From positions 1-32,453 of the forward strand of contig WGND01000014.1 in the NCBI GenBank assembly GCA_016124805.1: a stretch of DNA of 32,453 nt, in the 5' to 3' direction. The notes beneath the pieces were generated by a model, which worked only from the letters and a program-made list of their open reading frames with translations, was not told where the DNA came from and made no database searches. Shown here piece after piece: positions 25,312-32,453 of the stretch. Both the position numbers and the translations under genes were made by a program. The first letter of the stretch is position 1. Every line of letters begins with the position of its first letter. Source of the stretch: Hyphomicrobiales bacterium. Lineage in GTDB: Bacteria > Pseudomonadota > Alphaproteobacteria > Parvibaculales > Parvibaculaceae.

Positions 25312-26430
25312 ATGGTGCATTTGAGGTCAAACAAAGGTCGTGCGGCCGTCGCCATTCTGATGGGCGTGAGCCTGCTTGCGCTGGAGAGTTCGCCTGCCTT
25401 CGCAGAGCGCGGCAACCGCCAGTCGCAGCAGCAGTCGACGAATAACCAGCAGCAGGATGACAACCAGCAGCGTGCAGAGCGGAGAGCCGAGCGTGAAGCA
25501 CAGCGTGCCCAGCAACAGAATGAGCGGCAGCAACGCCAACAGCGCCAGCAGGCCCAGACCAATCAGGCGCAGCAGCGGGCTGAGCAGAAAGCCCAGCGGG
25601 AAGCAAAGCAGAATCAGCGTGCTCAACGTCAGGACAACCGTCAGGATCGCAGGGACGACCGTCTTAACAACACCCAGCAGGCACGTCAGGACAATCGCCA
25701 GGATCGCCGGGATGATCGTCGCGACAACACCCAGCAGGCGCGTCGGGACAATCGTCAGGATCGCCGGGATGACCGTTACGCTACGGGCAGCTATGCGTCA
25801 CTGGCAGGACGTCAGGCGGCACCCATTCACCAGCGTCACGTAAATCGGGATGTTCGCCGCGACAGGCGTCATGCCGACTGGAGCGACCGCGGCTGGCTGC
25901 CGTCCAGAGTCATTTATCGCAACAGCTACTATTACGTTTCGACACCACGCCCCAATGTCTATGTCGCGCCGAGCAACTATTATGATTACGACACCTATGA
26001 CAGCTATTACACCAACAGTTATGGCCGCTCGCGCCCCAGCTGCAATAGCGATGCTGTCGGTGCCTTTATCGGTGGCATATTGGGCGGGGTGATAGGTGCC
26101 AATGAAGGTCACGGCCGTGGCGCAATTGGTGGTGTCATTATCGGGTCGCTTCTGGGCGGCGTATTGGGAGCGGCAATTGACTCCAGCAATCAGGCCTGCA
26201 TTGGCGAGGTGCTGGAATATGGTCCGACTGATGAAACCGTCTCATGGGATGATCCGGATACCGGCGGCTATTACGAAGTGACACCGACGCGAACCTATAG
26301 CCGCGGTGGCGACATCTATTGCCGCGAATACCAGACTTATGTGGAAATCGACGGGCGCACCCAGAGTGCTTATGGCGAGGCTTGCCGCCAGCCCGATGGC
26401 GCCTGGAAACAGGTTCCCTATCGCGGTTGA
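25312..26430 (+). CDS. Secreted Q/R-rich repeat protein with glycine zipper
   Basis: A 372-residue exported protein. The signal peptide runs to about A31 (ESSPAFA, then ERGN). Residues 34-163 are extremely rich in Q, R, N and D and almost free of hydrophobics, including tandem 19-residue repeats (QDNRQDRRDDR core) at 107-155. A tyrosine-rich part follows (about 190-240; DYDTYDSYYTNSYG), with DRGWLPSRVIYRNSYYYV before it, a little like RcnB-type periplasmic proteins. At about 248-285, AFIGGILGGVIGANEG and SLLGGVLGAAI form a glycine zipper, as in outer-membrane surface antigens. The C-terminus (YCREYQTYV, YGEACRQPDG) has paired cysteines. AGGAGG is 5 bases before the ATG. It probably sits in the outer membrane or periplasm; the role is unknown. 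Confidence 0.8.
   Translation: MVHLRSNKGRAAVAILMGVSLLALESSPAFAERGNRQSQQQSTNNQQQDDNQQRAERRAEREAQRAQQQNERQQRQQRQQAQTNQAQQRAEQKAQREAKQNQRAQRQDNRQDRRDDRLNNTQQARQDNRQDRRDDRRDNTQQARRDNRQDRRDDRYATGSYASLAGRQAAPIHQRHVNRDVRRDRRHADWSDRGWLPSRVIYRNSYYYVSTPRPNVYVAPSNYYDYDTYDSYYTNSYGRSRPSCNSDAVGAFIGGILGGVIGANEGHGRGAIGGVIIGSLLGGVLGAAIDSSNQACIGEVLEYGPTDETVSWDDPDTGGYYEVTPTRTYSRGGDIYCREYQTYVEIDGRTQSAYGEACRQPDGAWKQVPYRG
25630..25776 (+). repeat. 57-base tandem repeat, 2.6 copies, in coding DNA
   Basis: Copies at 25630-25686, 25687-25743 and a partial copy at 25744-25776, all in frame with the Q/R-rich gene. Each full copy encodes 19 residues with core QDNRQDRRDDR. Differences between copies are mostly silent or Q/R swaps. 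Copy number may vary by slippage. Confidence 0.9.
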
Positions 26431-26454
26431 CTTTAGCAAGGTTTGGGGGAGAGG

Positions 26455-26489
26455 CGGGCGGCTCTGAAAGGGGTCGTCCGTTTCTTTTT
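26455..26489 (+). terminator. Rho-independent terminator after the Q/R-rich gene
   Basis: Bases 26455-26463 pair with 26472-26480 in a 9-pair stem that includes G-T pairs, across an 8-base loop. TTTCTTTTT follows directly at 26481-26489. It is 25 bases after the stop. Confidence 0.65.
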
Positions 26490-26548
26490 GCGTACTTGCA
26501 TCCATTCCCATAAATCGGCACGATGCATGCCAATAAAAGGAGGATGGG

Positions 26549-27664
26549 ATGGCATTACGCGAACTCGCAGGGCTCAAATTCTATGGGCTGGATTTGTCCT
26601 ACTTCACAGGCAAGTTCGAGGCGTTTCTTCGCTACAAGGAGATTCCCCACCAGAACATACAGCTCTCCATGCAGCGGATGCGACATGTCGCCCGCAATAC
26701 GGGATTGGCCCAGATGCCTGCCGTAGAGCTTCCCGACGGGCGATGGATGAGCGACACCTCCCCCATGATTGGCTGGATCGACGCCAATATGCCAGGGCCT
26801 CATGTTGTGCCCGAAGATCCCTATCAGCGATTTTTCTCCCGCCTGCTTGAAGACTATGCGGATGAATGGCTCTGGCGTCCGGCCTTGCATTATCGCTGGA
26901 GCTTTCAGCCCGATGCGCGATTGCTGAGCCATCGCATCTCCACCGAAATGCTCCATGACGTACCAGCCCCGCTTTTCCTGCGTCGCCTTTTCATCCATTG
27001 GCGCCAGCTTCGGCGCTATGTTTATGGCGATGGCATCACGAAGACGACCCGTGCACATGTGGAGAGTGTCTATACCCGCAATCTGGCATTCCTGGAGGCG
27101 ATGCTGGAAACGCGACCATTTCTGCTGGGGGAACGCCCCACATTGGCCGATTTCGGATTTTTCGCGTCCATGTTTCGTCACTTCGGGCTGGATCCGACGC
27201 CTGCCCGCATCATGCGCGATACCGCTCCAGCGGTTTTCGAATGGCTGGGCCGCATGTGGAATGCCAAAGCGAGCCGGGTGAACGGTCCGCTCGTCACCGC
27301 CGGCACGGTGCCCGATGACTGGATACCGGTTCTGCAGGATATGGCGCGCTGCTATTTCCCCTATCTCAATGCCAATGCGTTTGCCCATAAGGCCGGGAAA
27401 AAGACCTTCGATGTCACAATCGAAGGGGTGCCATACACCCTTCCGGTGCATCGATATCGGGTCTGGTGTCTGGAACAGTTGCAGGCTGCCTGGCATGAGC
27501 TGGGCGAGCCGGATAGGCCTTCGGTTCAGGCTCTGCTTGAAAAAACAGAGATATGGCCCGCTCTATGGCAAGTCAGCAATCCCGATTCCGGCTTTGATCC
27601 TCAAGGAAACGCGCCTTTTTATGTCCCGGGCCAGATTTGGGCCAAAGCATCGCGCCGAGACTGA
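26549..27664 (+). CDS. Glutathione S-transferase-like protein with C-terminal extension
   Basis: A 371-residue cytosolic protein. The N-terminal 80 residues are a thioredoxin-like GST domain: KFYGLDLSYFTGKFEAFLRYK, then QMPAVELPDGRWMSDTSPMIGWID, which holds the cis-proline (MPAV) and the glutathione-binding S-D-T-S. The helical GST domain follows, with FLLGERPTLADFGFFASM at about 190-208. Beyond about residue 250 are some 120 extra residues (GKKTFDVTIEGVPYTLPVHRYRVW) that are not in ordinary 200-230-residue GSTs. AAGGAGG lies 5 bases before the ATG. Substrate and true glutathione use are unproven. It follows a terminator and is probably transcribed alone. Confidence 0.8.
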   Translation: MALRELAGLKFYGLDLSYFTGKFEAFLRYKEIPHQNIQLSMQRMRHVARNTGLAQMPAVELPDGRWMSDTSPMIGWIDANMPGPHVVPEDPYQRFFSRLLEDYADEWLWRPALHYRWSFQPDARLLSHRISTEMLHDVPAPLFLRRLFIHWRQLRRYVYGDGITKTTRAHVESVYTRNLAFLEAMLETRPFLLGERPTLADFGFFASMFRHFGLDPTPARIMRDTAPAVFEWLGRMWNAKASRVNGPLVTAGTVPDDWIPVLQDMARCYFPYLNANAFAHKAGKKTFDVTIEGVPYTLPVHRYRVWCLEQLQAAWHELGEPDRPSVQALLEKTEIWPALWQVSNPDSGFDPQGNAPFYVPGQIWAKASRRD

Positions 27665-27814
27665 TTTCCCCGCCATCTGCGTTGATCTCCAAATAGCGAA
27701 ATGGTGTGACGGGTAGTATGCTGACCCGAAAGCGGATGCCATGGCGTATTCCCTCCTTTTGAGTGGTGAATTGGGTTTGAGCGTGCAGGGTCGGGTCGAC
27801 AAGGTCGTGGCAAG

Positions 27815-28654
27815 TTGAGTGTAGCGGGCGAGAAAATCACCGGCTTGACCAAGGTCGTTCCATCTTCCCTTGTTGTCGACGTGGCCGATGACGGGCAGCA
27901 ATGGCGCCGGCGTTATTCGCTGGCTGCTGCGCTGAGTTTCAACATTCTGCTTTTTGTCGCGCTCTTTTTTCGGATCGATTTCACCAAGCCGGTCGTCGAG
28001 CCTAAAACCATTCCAATTGAAATCATCAGGGAGCAGCCAAAACCCAAGCCGGAACCGCAGCCTGAGCCGAAACAGAAAGAACAGGCTTTGCCGCCAAAAC
28101 AGCAACCAAAAGAAAACTCTGAAACGCTTTATTCCGGTGAAGTGACCGATCAGGCACCGGGCAGGACACGATCACAGGAGGTCAAACCTGAGATAACGAA
28201 AGAGGCACCGATTTCAAAAGCGGATGACAAACCAAGCCCCAAACCCGCGGAGGTACCGGGTTGGGCGACACAGATACAAAAAGGCTATGATCTGTTTGAT
28301 GTTCCCAGTCCACGGCAAAAGCAAGATGCGCGGTCTTCCGCACTTGAGCAGGGTGCGTCTGGAAGCGGGAATGCGATCATCAATGGCATGTCCAAACGTA
28401 TTGCAAGCAATGTTATCTATCCGCCAGCGGCAGGCGGCCTATCCGGAGTGGTACAGGTTGAGTTCCGGCTAAGTCCCGATGGGAAATTGTCTAGTCTATA
28501 TATTTCCAGGTCAAGCGGCTCGGCATTGTTGGATCGCGCACTTCTTGATGCCGTTGTCAGAAGCGCGCCCTTTGTCGGGCTGCCGCCGCAATTCTATGAT
28601 CGTGACAAGGTTTTTACACTCGACGGTATCGTGACACCAAATTCAGCGCGCTAG
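27815..28654 (+). CDS. TonB-like protein (C-terminal TonB domain)
   Basis: A 279-residue inner membrane protein with the TonB plan. A short cytosolic part ending in basic RRRYS is followed by one helix (about 36-53), a proline/lysine/glutamate-rich spacer (about 65-150; PKPKPEPQPEPKQKEQ) and a TonB C-terminal domain (about 190-270; IYPPAAGGLSGVVQVEFRL, LLDAVVRSAPF). Such proteins carry proton-motive energy to outer membrane receptors or stabilise the envelope, like TolA. No exbB/exbD or receptor gene is nearby. The start is uncertain: no ATG is available upstream, and the TTG at 27815 with AAGG about 10 bases before it is my choice. Composition is more A-rich than its neighbours, with rare codons such as AGG. 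It overlaps the amidase gene by four bases, convergently. Confidence 0.75.
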   Translation: MSVAGEKITGLTKVVPSSLVVDVADDGQQWRRRYSLAAALSFNILLFVALFFRIDFTKPVVEPKTIPIEIIREQPKPKPEPQPEPKQKEQALPPKQQPKENSETLYSGEVTDQAPGRTRSQEVKPEITKEAPISKADDKPSPKPAEVPGWATQIQKGYDLFDVPSPRQKQDARSSALEQGASGSGNAIINGMSKRIASNVIYPPAAGGLSGVVQVEFRLSPDGKLSSLYISRSSGSALLDRALLDAVVRSAPFVGLPPQFYDRDKVFTLDGIVTPNSAR

Positions 28655-29541
28655 CGCGTCGCCGCATGTCGGTTCTCACCATCCAGTGAGAGAATATCCT
28701 TATACAGATCGACGCGACGATCGCGGAAGAGACCCCAGTTGAGGCGCTGTTTCCGGTTGGCCTCAAGATCTAGGGGTGCCGTCAAAACACATTCATCAGT
28801 CTCGTTGGCCGCCTCAATTTTTGCACCGAAAGCATCGGTGATGAAGGATGAGCCATAGAAGGTAATCTGCGTGCCATGCAGGCCTTTTTCAGTGCCGATC
28901 CGGTTGGATGCCACAACGGGCACGATATTGGCGGCCGAATGGCCCTGCATCGTGCGTTGCCAGTGATCGCGTGAATTGATGGTCGGGTCATGTGGTTCCG
29001 ACCCTATGGCGGTCGGGTAGAGGATTACATCAGCGCCTTTGAGGGCAAGTATGCGGGCGACCTCGGGAAACCACTGATCCCAACAGATCGCCGCCCCGAT
29101 TTTCCCCACGCCTGTTTCCCAGACCTTGAAGCCTGTATCGCCGCCATTGAAGTAGTATTTCTCGCTATAGCCGGGGCCATCAGGAATATGCGACTTGCGG
29201 TAAATACCGAGAATATCGCCGCTCACGTCGACCATGACGAGCGTATTGTAGAGTGCATTATTTGCGCGCTCATAAATGGAAACCGGGATGACAATTTTCA
29301 GTTCGGCGGCAAGCTGCTGCATCCGTTTGACGGCCGGGTTCTCGTCGATAGGCAAGGCAAGATACATGAAGTCCGGGTTCTGATCCTGACAGAAATAAGG
29401 TGCCTCAAAGAGTTCCTGTGGCAACACCAGACGCGCACCACGAGACGCCGCTTCGCGAACGAGCTTTTCAACCCGCGCAATATTTTCTTCGCGATCCCAT
29501 CCACAAGCCATCTGGGTGGCCGCCACTGTCAGTTCGCTCAT
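28651..29541 (-). CDS. aguB: N-carbamoylputrescine amidase
   Basis: A 296-residue nitrilase-superfamily enzyme that hydrolyses N-carbamoylputrescine to putrescine, CO2 and ammonia, in the agmatine route to polyamines. The catalytic triad is E43 (PQELFEAPYFC), K116 (YRKSHIPDGPGYSEKYYF) and C153 (GAAICWDQWFPEVAR). DGPGYSEKYYFNGGDTGF is typical of AguB and separates it from other amidases. Of the two adjacent ATGs, the one at 29541 has GGAG 6 bases upstream, so it is preferred over 29544. No agmatine deiminase gene is in the window. The stop shares CTAG with the convergent TonB-like gene. Confidence 0.93.
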   Translation of the reverse strand: MSELTVAATQMACGWDREENIARVEKLVREAASRGARLVLPQELFEAPYFCQDQNPDFMYLALPIDENPAVKRMQQLAAELKIVIPVSIYERANNALYNTLVMVDVSGDILGIYRKSHIPDGPGYSEKYYFNGGDTGFKVWETGVGKIGAAICWDQWFPEVARILALKGADVILYPTAIGSEPHDPTINSRDHWQRTMQGHSAANIVPVVASNRIGTEKGLHGTQITFYGSSFITDAFGAKIEAANETDECVLTAPLDLEANRKQRLNWGLFRDRRVDLYKDILSLDGENRHAATR

Positions 29542-29762
29542 CATCTACTCCGCGTGAAATGTGGGCCCATGATAGCCCGTGTTGTGCGTTGCGAGAAGGC
29601 TTGTGCCAATATCACAGACTAGGTAACGCAGGGTCGGCCACGTGAATTTGATTGCTGTTTTGATCGTGATTTTGGCGTTTCATTTGCCTCTTTGAACAGC
29701 GCCCAAACAGTGTAGCCTTATCTCAAAAAGCTGTTCTGCAGTGCCAACATAGGGAGGGTTCT

Positions 29763-30404
29763 ATGCCGCGATTGAGGCAGGTGGGCAAAGAAGAAGCCCA
29801 TCCATTTGCAAAAAAGGTCTATCAGTCGCTTTTTGGTGATCGCGACCCCGTGCAGGAACCGGGGACGGATACCGGCACCTCGGGCGACTGGTGGACGGTT
29901 TTTGCACTGTCACCAGAAATATTCGATCATTCAGTTGCAGGCTTTCAGATCTATCGCAATCCCGAGCGCAAGCTGGCGCCACAGCTCCGTGAACTGGGGC
30001 AGATGCGGGCGGGTTGGGCGCGCGGCAGCCAGTTTGTCTTTTCGCAGCATTGCAAGGGTGCACGCAGCGTTGGGATGAGCGAGGACAAGATCGCGGCAAT
30101 ACCCCATTGGCAGATAGCTGATTGCTATAGCGATGTTGAACGCGCGGTGCTTGCCTATACCGACTGTCTGGTGTTGCAGGGTGGACGTGTGCCGGATGAG
30201 TTGTTCGACAATCTCAAAAAGCATTTGTCGGATGTCGAAATACTCGAATTTACCTACATCACGGCGCTCTATGATTTTCATGCCGTGATGACAAAGGCGC
30301 TCCGTCTCGAATTTGATGATGTTGACGAGCGCATCGTGGAGGTGCCGGCACCCGCCGGTTCTGCCTGGGATATTATGCGTATGGTTGATCAGGAGCCGGA
30401 TTGA
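29763..30404 (+). CDS. Carboxymuconolactone decarboxylase-like (AhpD-type) protein
   Basis: A 213-residue all-helical protein of the carboxymuconolactone decarboxylase family. Core helices appear at PQLRELGQMRAGWARGSQ, FSQHCKGARSVGMSEDKIAAI and ERAVLAYTDCLVLQGGRVP, then VEILEFTYITALYDFHAVM. The QHCKGAR part replaces the usual E-x-x-x-H/C-x-x-C arrangement: one H and one C remain, without a CxxC redox pair, so AhpD-like peroxidase partner activity is doubtful. Decarboxylase or hydrolase roles on catabolic intermediates are possible. AGGGAGGG gives a strong ribosome binding site. The VOC gene follows after 25 bases, so the two form an operon, probably for aromatic or organic acid breakdown. Confidence 0.82.
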   Translation: MPRLRQVGKEEAHPFAKKVYQSLFGDRDPVQEPGTDTGTSGDWWTVFALSPEIFDHSVAGFQIYRNPERKLAPQLRELGQMRAGWARGSQFVFSQHCKGARSVGMSEDKIAAIPHWQIADCYSDVERAVLAYTDCLVLQGGRVPDELFDNLKKHLSDVEILEFTYITALYDFHAVMTKALRLEFDDVDERIVEVPAPAGSAWDIMRMVDQEPD

Positions 30405-30429
30405 ACCGGCATCGGTAGGGGAGAAAGAC

Positions 30430-30969
30430 ATGGCCTATCATCATTTGGCATTTGCCACGCGAGACATGAAGGCGACAGATCATTTCTATCGGGAAGTCAT
30501 GGGCTTCGACCTGAAGAAGGTCGAAATCGGGCCCACACCCAATGGCGGTTGGGCCAAGCATTTTTTCTATGAGATTGAGCCAGACCGTTTCATTGCGTTC
30601 TGGGAACTGCATGGCGAGGCATTCGAAAAGCCTTTCGAGACAGGTCTCTCGCGGGCTGCCGGTCTGCCGGACTGGGTCAACCATGTGTCCTTTTATTCGC
30701 CCACGGTCGAGCATCTCAACGAGAAGCGTGCCATGTGGCTGCGGGCGGGCAATGATGTGATGGAGGTGGACCACAACTGGTGCCGCTCGATCTACACCAA
30801 TGACCCCAATGGCACGCTGGTTGAGTATTGCGTTACAACGGGTGCCTTTACCCCGGCTGACAGGGAAAGGGCCTTGACGGCTGTGACCTCGGATGATCTC
30901 GAACATTCTGCCCCGCCGGCCTCTTTCATGGTGCATAAGGCATCGGAATTCAATCAGGCGGCTGAATAA
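30430..30969 (+). CDS. VOC family (glyoxalase/dioxygenase-like) protein
   Basis: A 179-residue metalloprotein of the vicinal oxygen chelate superfamily. Likely metal ligands are H5 (HHLAFATRDM), H85 (WVNHVSFYSP) and E132 (GTLVEYCVTT), the H/H/E set of glyoxalase I and extradiol dioxygenases. The two paired beta-alpha-beta-beta-beta modules are visible: residues 1-65 and 80-140. The start at 30430 is chosen because GGGGAG is 7 bases upstream and the conserved first strand begins there. It is cotranscribed with the decarboxylase-like gene. The substrate is unknown; lactoylglutathione lyase and small dioxygenase roles are both open. Confidence 0.85.
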   Translation: MAYHHLAFATRDMKATDHFYREVMGFDLKKVEIGPTPNGGWAKHFFYEIEPDRFIAFWELHGEAFEKPFETGLSRAAGLPDWVNHVSFYSPTVEHLNEKRAMWLRAGNDVMEVDHNWCRSIYTNDPNGTLVEYCVTTGAFTPADRERALTAVTSDDLEHSAPPASFMVHKASEFNQAAE

Positions 30970-30970
30970 C

Positions 30971-31846
30971 TCAAGGTGATTCAGCTTCCTGCGTCAGGGC
31001 GGCGGCATCGGCCAGCATCCGGGGCAGGCCGACAATGTCATTATAGCCACTGAAGCTCTGGCGGCGGGTGGCCGGGTCCAGTCCCGTGCCGCTTAGCAGC
31101 TGTGCATAGACATCCTGCAGGCAGGCGGTCACGCTCAGCAACGCGGAAACGGGATAAAGCGCAATCTTGTAACCCATGGCCTGCAGCTCGGCGGGCGCCA
31201 GCATGGGCGTCTTGCCATCTTCCACAAGATTGGCAACCAGTGACACGCCGGAAAAGACCTCGCCAATGCGCCGTATCTCTTCATGTGTGCGGGGTGCCTC
31301 GATGAAAAGGATATCAGCACCCGCTTTCAGAAATGCCTCCGCCCGCGTGAGGGCTTCATCAAAGCCATGCGTGGCGCGGGCATCGGTGCGGGCCATAATC
31401 TTAAAGGCAGACGTGGCGCGTGCGCCAGCCGCCGCGCGGATCTTGGCACTGGCCTCCTCAATGGAAACGACCTCCTTGTTTTCCATATGACCGCATCGTT
31501 TGGGGAATACCTGATCCTCAATCTGGATGCAGGCAGCACCTGCCTGCTCATAGGCAGCCGTCAGGCGGGCCGCATTGAGCGGGCCGCCATGGCCATTGTC
31601 ACCATCTGCGATCAGCGGCAAGGGGGCGCAGGCACTGGCCAGAGCTTTCACGCGTTCCGTCATTTCAGCAGCGCTTACAAGGCCGATGTCCGGCAGCCCG
31701 AAGCTTGCCCCGGCTATGCCGAAACCCGTCATGTAGACCGCCTTGGCGCCTGCCTGCATGGCGATCTTTGCCGAGAGGGCGTCATACGCACCCGGCACGA
31801 TCAGAATGTCGTCGGCGCGCAGGAGCGCATCAAGGGAGCTTGTCAT
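30971..31846 (-). CDS. Isocitrate lyase/PEP mutase superfamily enzyme
   Basis: A 291-residue TIM-barrel enzyme. The superfamily signature KRCGH is at residues 116-120, where C is the usual catalytic residue. Metal- and substrate-binding acidic residues are D81 and D83 (LIADGDNGHGG) and E110-D111 (CIQIEDQ). This set fits 2-methylisocitrate lyase, oxaloacetate decarboxylase or carboxyvinyl-carboxyphosphonate mutase-like enzymes, which split or rearrange organic acids at C-C or C-P bonds. ATG at 31846 gives the usual length; ATG at 31867 is also possible. The gene starts inside the end of the DUF1850 gene, so translation is coupled to the TRAP transporter operon, which suggests the enzyme acts on the imported acid. 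Confidence 0.85.
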   Translation of the reverse strand: MTSSLDALLRADDILIVPGAYDALSAKIAMQAGAKAVYMTGFGIAGASFGLPDIGLVSAAEMTERVKALASACAPLPLIADGDNGHGGPLNAARLTAAYEQAGAACIQIEDQVFPKRCGHMENKEVVSIEEASAKIRAAAGARATSAFKIMARTDARATHGFDEALTRAEAFLKAGADILFIEAPRTHEEIRRIGEVFSGVSLVANLVEDGKTPMLAPAELQAMGYKIALYPVSALLSVTACLQDVYAQLLSGTGLDPATRRQSFSGYNDIVGLPRMLADAAALTQEAESP

Positions 31847-32252
31847 TTTTCTTGTTCTTTCGATCATTGACACCGCCCAGCCCATAGGGCGTGCAGGCCT
31901 TGAGTTTAACAGGCTGTTGGGCTTCTTTTGAATCTCCGTCAAAATCCATGCATTTTCCCTGTGCGCAGACGGTCCATGCGCCTGCCTGACCTGATCGCGC
32001 AAAGAGCACGCTCTTGCGAGGTGGCAGATGTGGTTTGTAGTGCCACCATTCACCGTCAAATATTGCATCTGCCGGGGGCTCCATACCTGCGCCACTTCCC
32101 TTGATGCGGGCTTCCTGTATTTCGAGGCCTGCTTCACTGACATGCCAGTCTTCCTGCCACATGGTTTTTTCAATCGAATGCGTCCATATGACGGTGAAGG
32201 CCGTGATCGCGAGAGAGAAGCTTTTGGCGCCCGATACAATGCAGAGACTCAT
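31830..32252 (-). CDS. DUF1850 protein, TRAP transporter partner
   Basis: A 140-residue protein of the DUF1850 family, which is nearly always found beside fused TRAP transporters. The family pattern is plain: FTVIWTHSIEKTMWQEDWHV, then LEIQEARIKGSGAGMEPP and AIFDGEWWHYKPHLPP. A hydrophobic N-terminus (SLAITAFTVI) may direct it to the membrane or periplasm. C97-region cysteines (TVCAQGKC) are present. The start at 32252 overlaps the permease stop as ATGA, so it is translated directly after it. The basic C-terminal tail (NDRKNKKNDKLP) runs over the start of the next gene. The function of the family is unknown to me. Confidence 0.87.
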   Translation of the reverse strand: MSLCIVSGAKSFSLAITAFTVIWTHSIEKTMWQEDWHVSEAGLEIQEARIKGSGAGMEPPADAIFDGEWWHYKPHLPPRKSVLFARSGQAGAWTVCAQGKCMDFDGDSKEAQQPVKLKACTPYGLGGVNDRKNKKNDKLP

Positions 32253-32453
32253 GCGATCCTCGCTTGCCGATGTTTCACGACCTGCCATGAAGCAAAGACG
32301 AGCGCGAGCGCAAGGCCAATTTCATCGGTCAGGGGCAAAGCTGCCACCAGCGTGAGAGCGATAAGCGTGGCGGCAATACGCTCCGTCACAGTGAGGGGCA
32401 CCAGTCCGTACCCCGTAGCTGCAATGGCCCAAAGCGTGATGGCGATCAGCGCC
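32249..32453 (-). CDS. TRAP transporter permease, C-terminal end (cut by window edge)
   Basis: The last 67 codons of a membrane protein running in from the right edge. Residues include ALIAITLWAIAATGYGL, TLIALTLVAALPLTD, then LALALVFASWQVVKHR: two to three hydrophobic helices and a short basic tail, as at the end of fused TRAP (4TM/12TM) permeases. The reading frame ends at TGA overlapping the DUF1850 ATG. The DUF1850 partner makes the TRAP assignment likely, although the fragment alone is not diagnostic. TRAP transporters import organic acids with a periplasmic binding protein, here probably TAXI-type, encoded outside the window. Confidence 0.7.
   Translation of the reverse strand, partial: ALIAITLWAIAATGYGLVPLTVTERIAATLIALTLVAALPLTDEIGLALALVFASWQVVKHRQARIA

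Noticed and set aside
25630-25776. Tandem repeats considered as a CRISPR array
   Set aside because: Units are directly adjacent with no unique spacers, stay in frame, and encode repeated protein sequence.
27709-27729. CGGGT/ACCCG dyad after the GST-like gene considered as a terminator
   Set aside because: Short stem with a bulge and no T-run on either strand.
29642-29695. A 17-codon hydrophobic frame (GTG start, MNLIAVLIVILAFHLPL) before the decarboxylase-like gene
   Set aside because: It has only a weak ribosome binding site and a GTG start, and the downstream genes have no link to branched-chain amino acids; probably chance.

Overview
The window looks like ordinary chromosome of an alphaproteobacterium with about 55-60% G+C. 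The reasons are the psd-pssA pair, an ATM1-type ABC exporter, a short glutamyl-tRNA synthetase typical of the class, and a full TTAA-N7-TTAA CtrA box. I cannot place it below class. I see no phage, IS element, CRISPR array, rRNA or tRNA. No stretch longer than 300 bases lacks a gene.

Layout. 1-2056 (minus): start of a macB-type ABC transporter gene with its macA adaptor gene upstream; a long spaced inverted repeat lies just before macA. 2057-3058 (minus): a zinc-independent MDR oxidoreductase. 3207-9079 (plus): nadE overlapping gltX, then a probable 15-codon branched-chain leader peptide, citramalate synthase (cimA) and a RarD-like permease. 9076-10698 (minus): a glycosyltransferase and a LOG-family nucleotide phosphoribohydrolase, divergent from a membrane-anchored Ig-like/LysM protein (10886-11854) that ends in a good terminator. 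11994-15593 (plus): ATM1-type ABC exporter, phosphatidylserine decarboxylase and phosphatidylserine synthase.

15613-17166 (minus): an unassigned SAM methyltransferase followed by a 56-codon small gene with a strong ribosome binding site. 17315-21267 (plus): an MMPL/RND-type transporter, then a second methyltransferase with a PilZ-like N-terminus behind the CtrA box. A membrane histidine kinase (minus) converges on it with a 10-base gap. This methyltransferase/kinase/transporter block is the least explained part of the window and the best place to look for new biology. 22948-25055 (minus): uppP and glutamate dehydrogenase. 25312-28654 (plus): a secreted Q/R-rich repeat protein with a glycine zipper, a GST-like protein with a C-terminal extension, and a TonB-like protein.

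28651-29541 (minus): N-carbamoylputrescine amidase. 29763-30969 (plus): a carboxymuconolactone-decarboxylase-like protein and a VOC protein as a two-gene unit. 30971-32453 (minus): the C-terminal end of a TRAP transporter permease, DUF1850 and an isocitrate lyase/PEP mutase family enzyme, all overlapping, which suggests uptake and cleavage of an organic acid.

The most useful new observations are the candidate leader peptide before cimA, the CtrA box before the PilZ-like methyltransferase, the overlooked 56-codon gene, and several strong dyads in intergenic regions.
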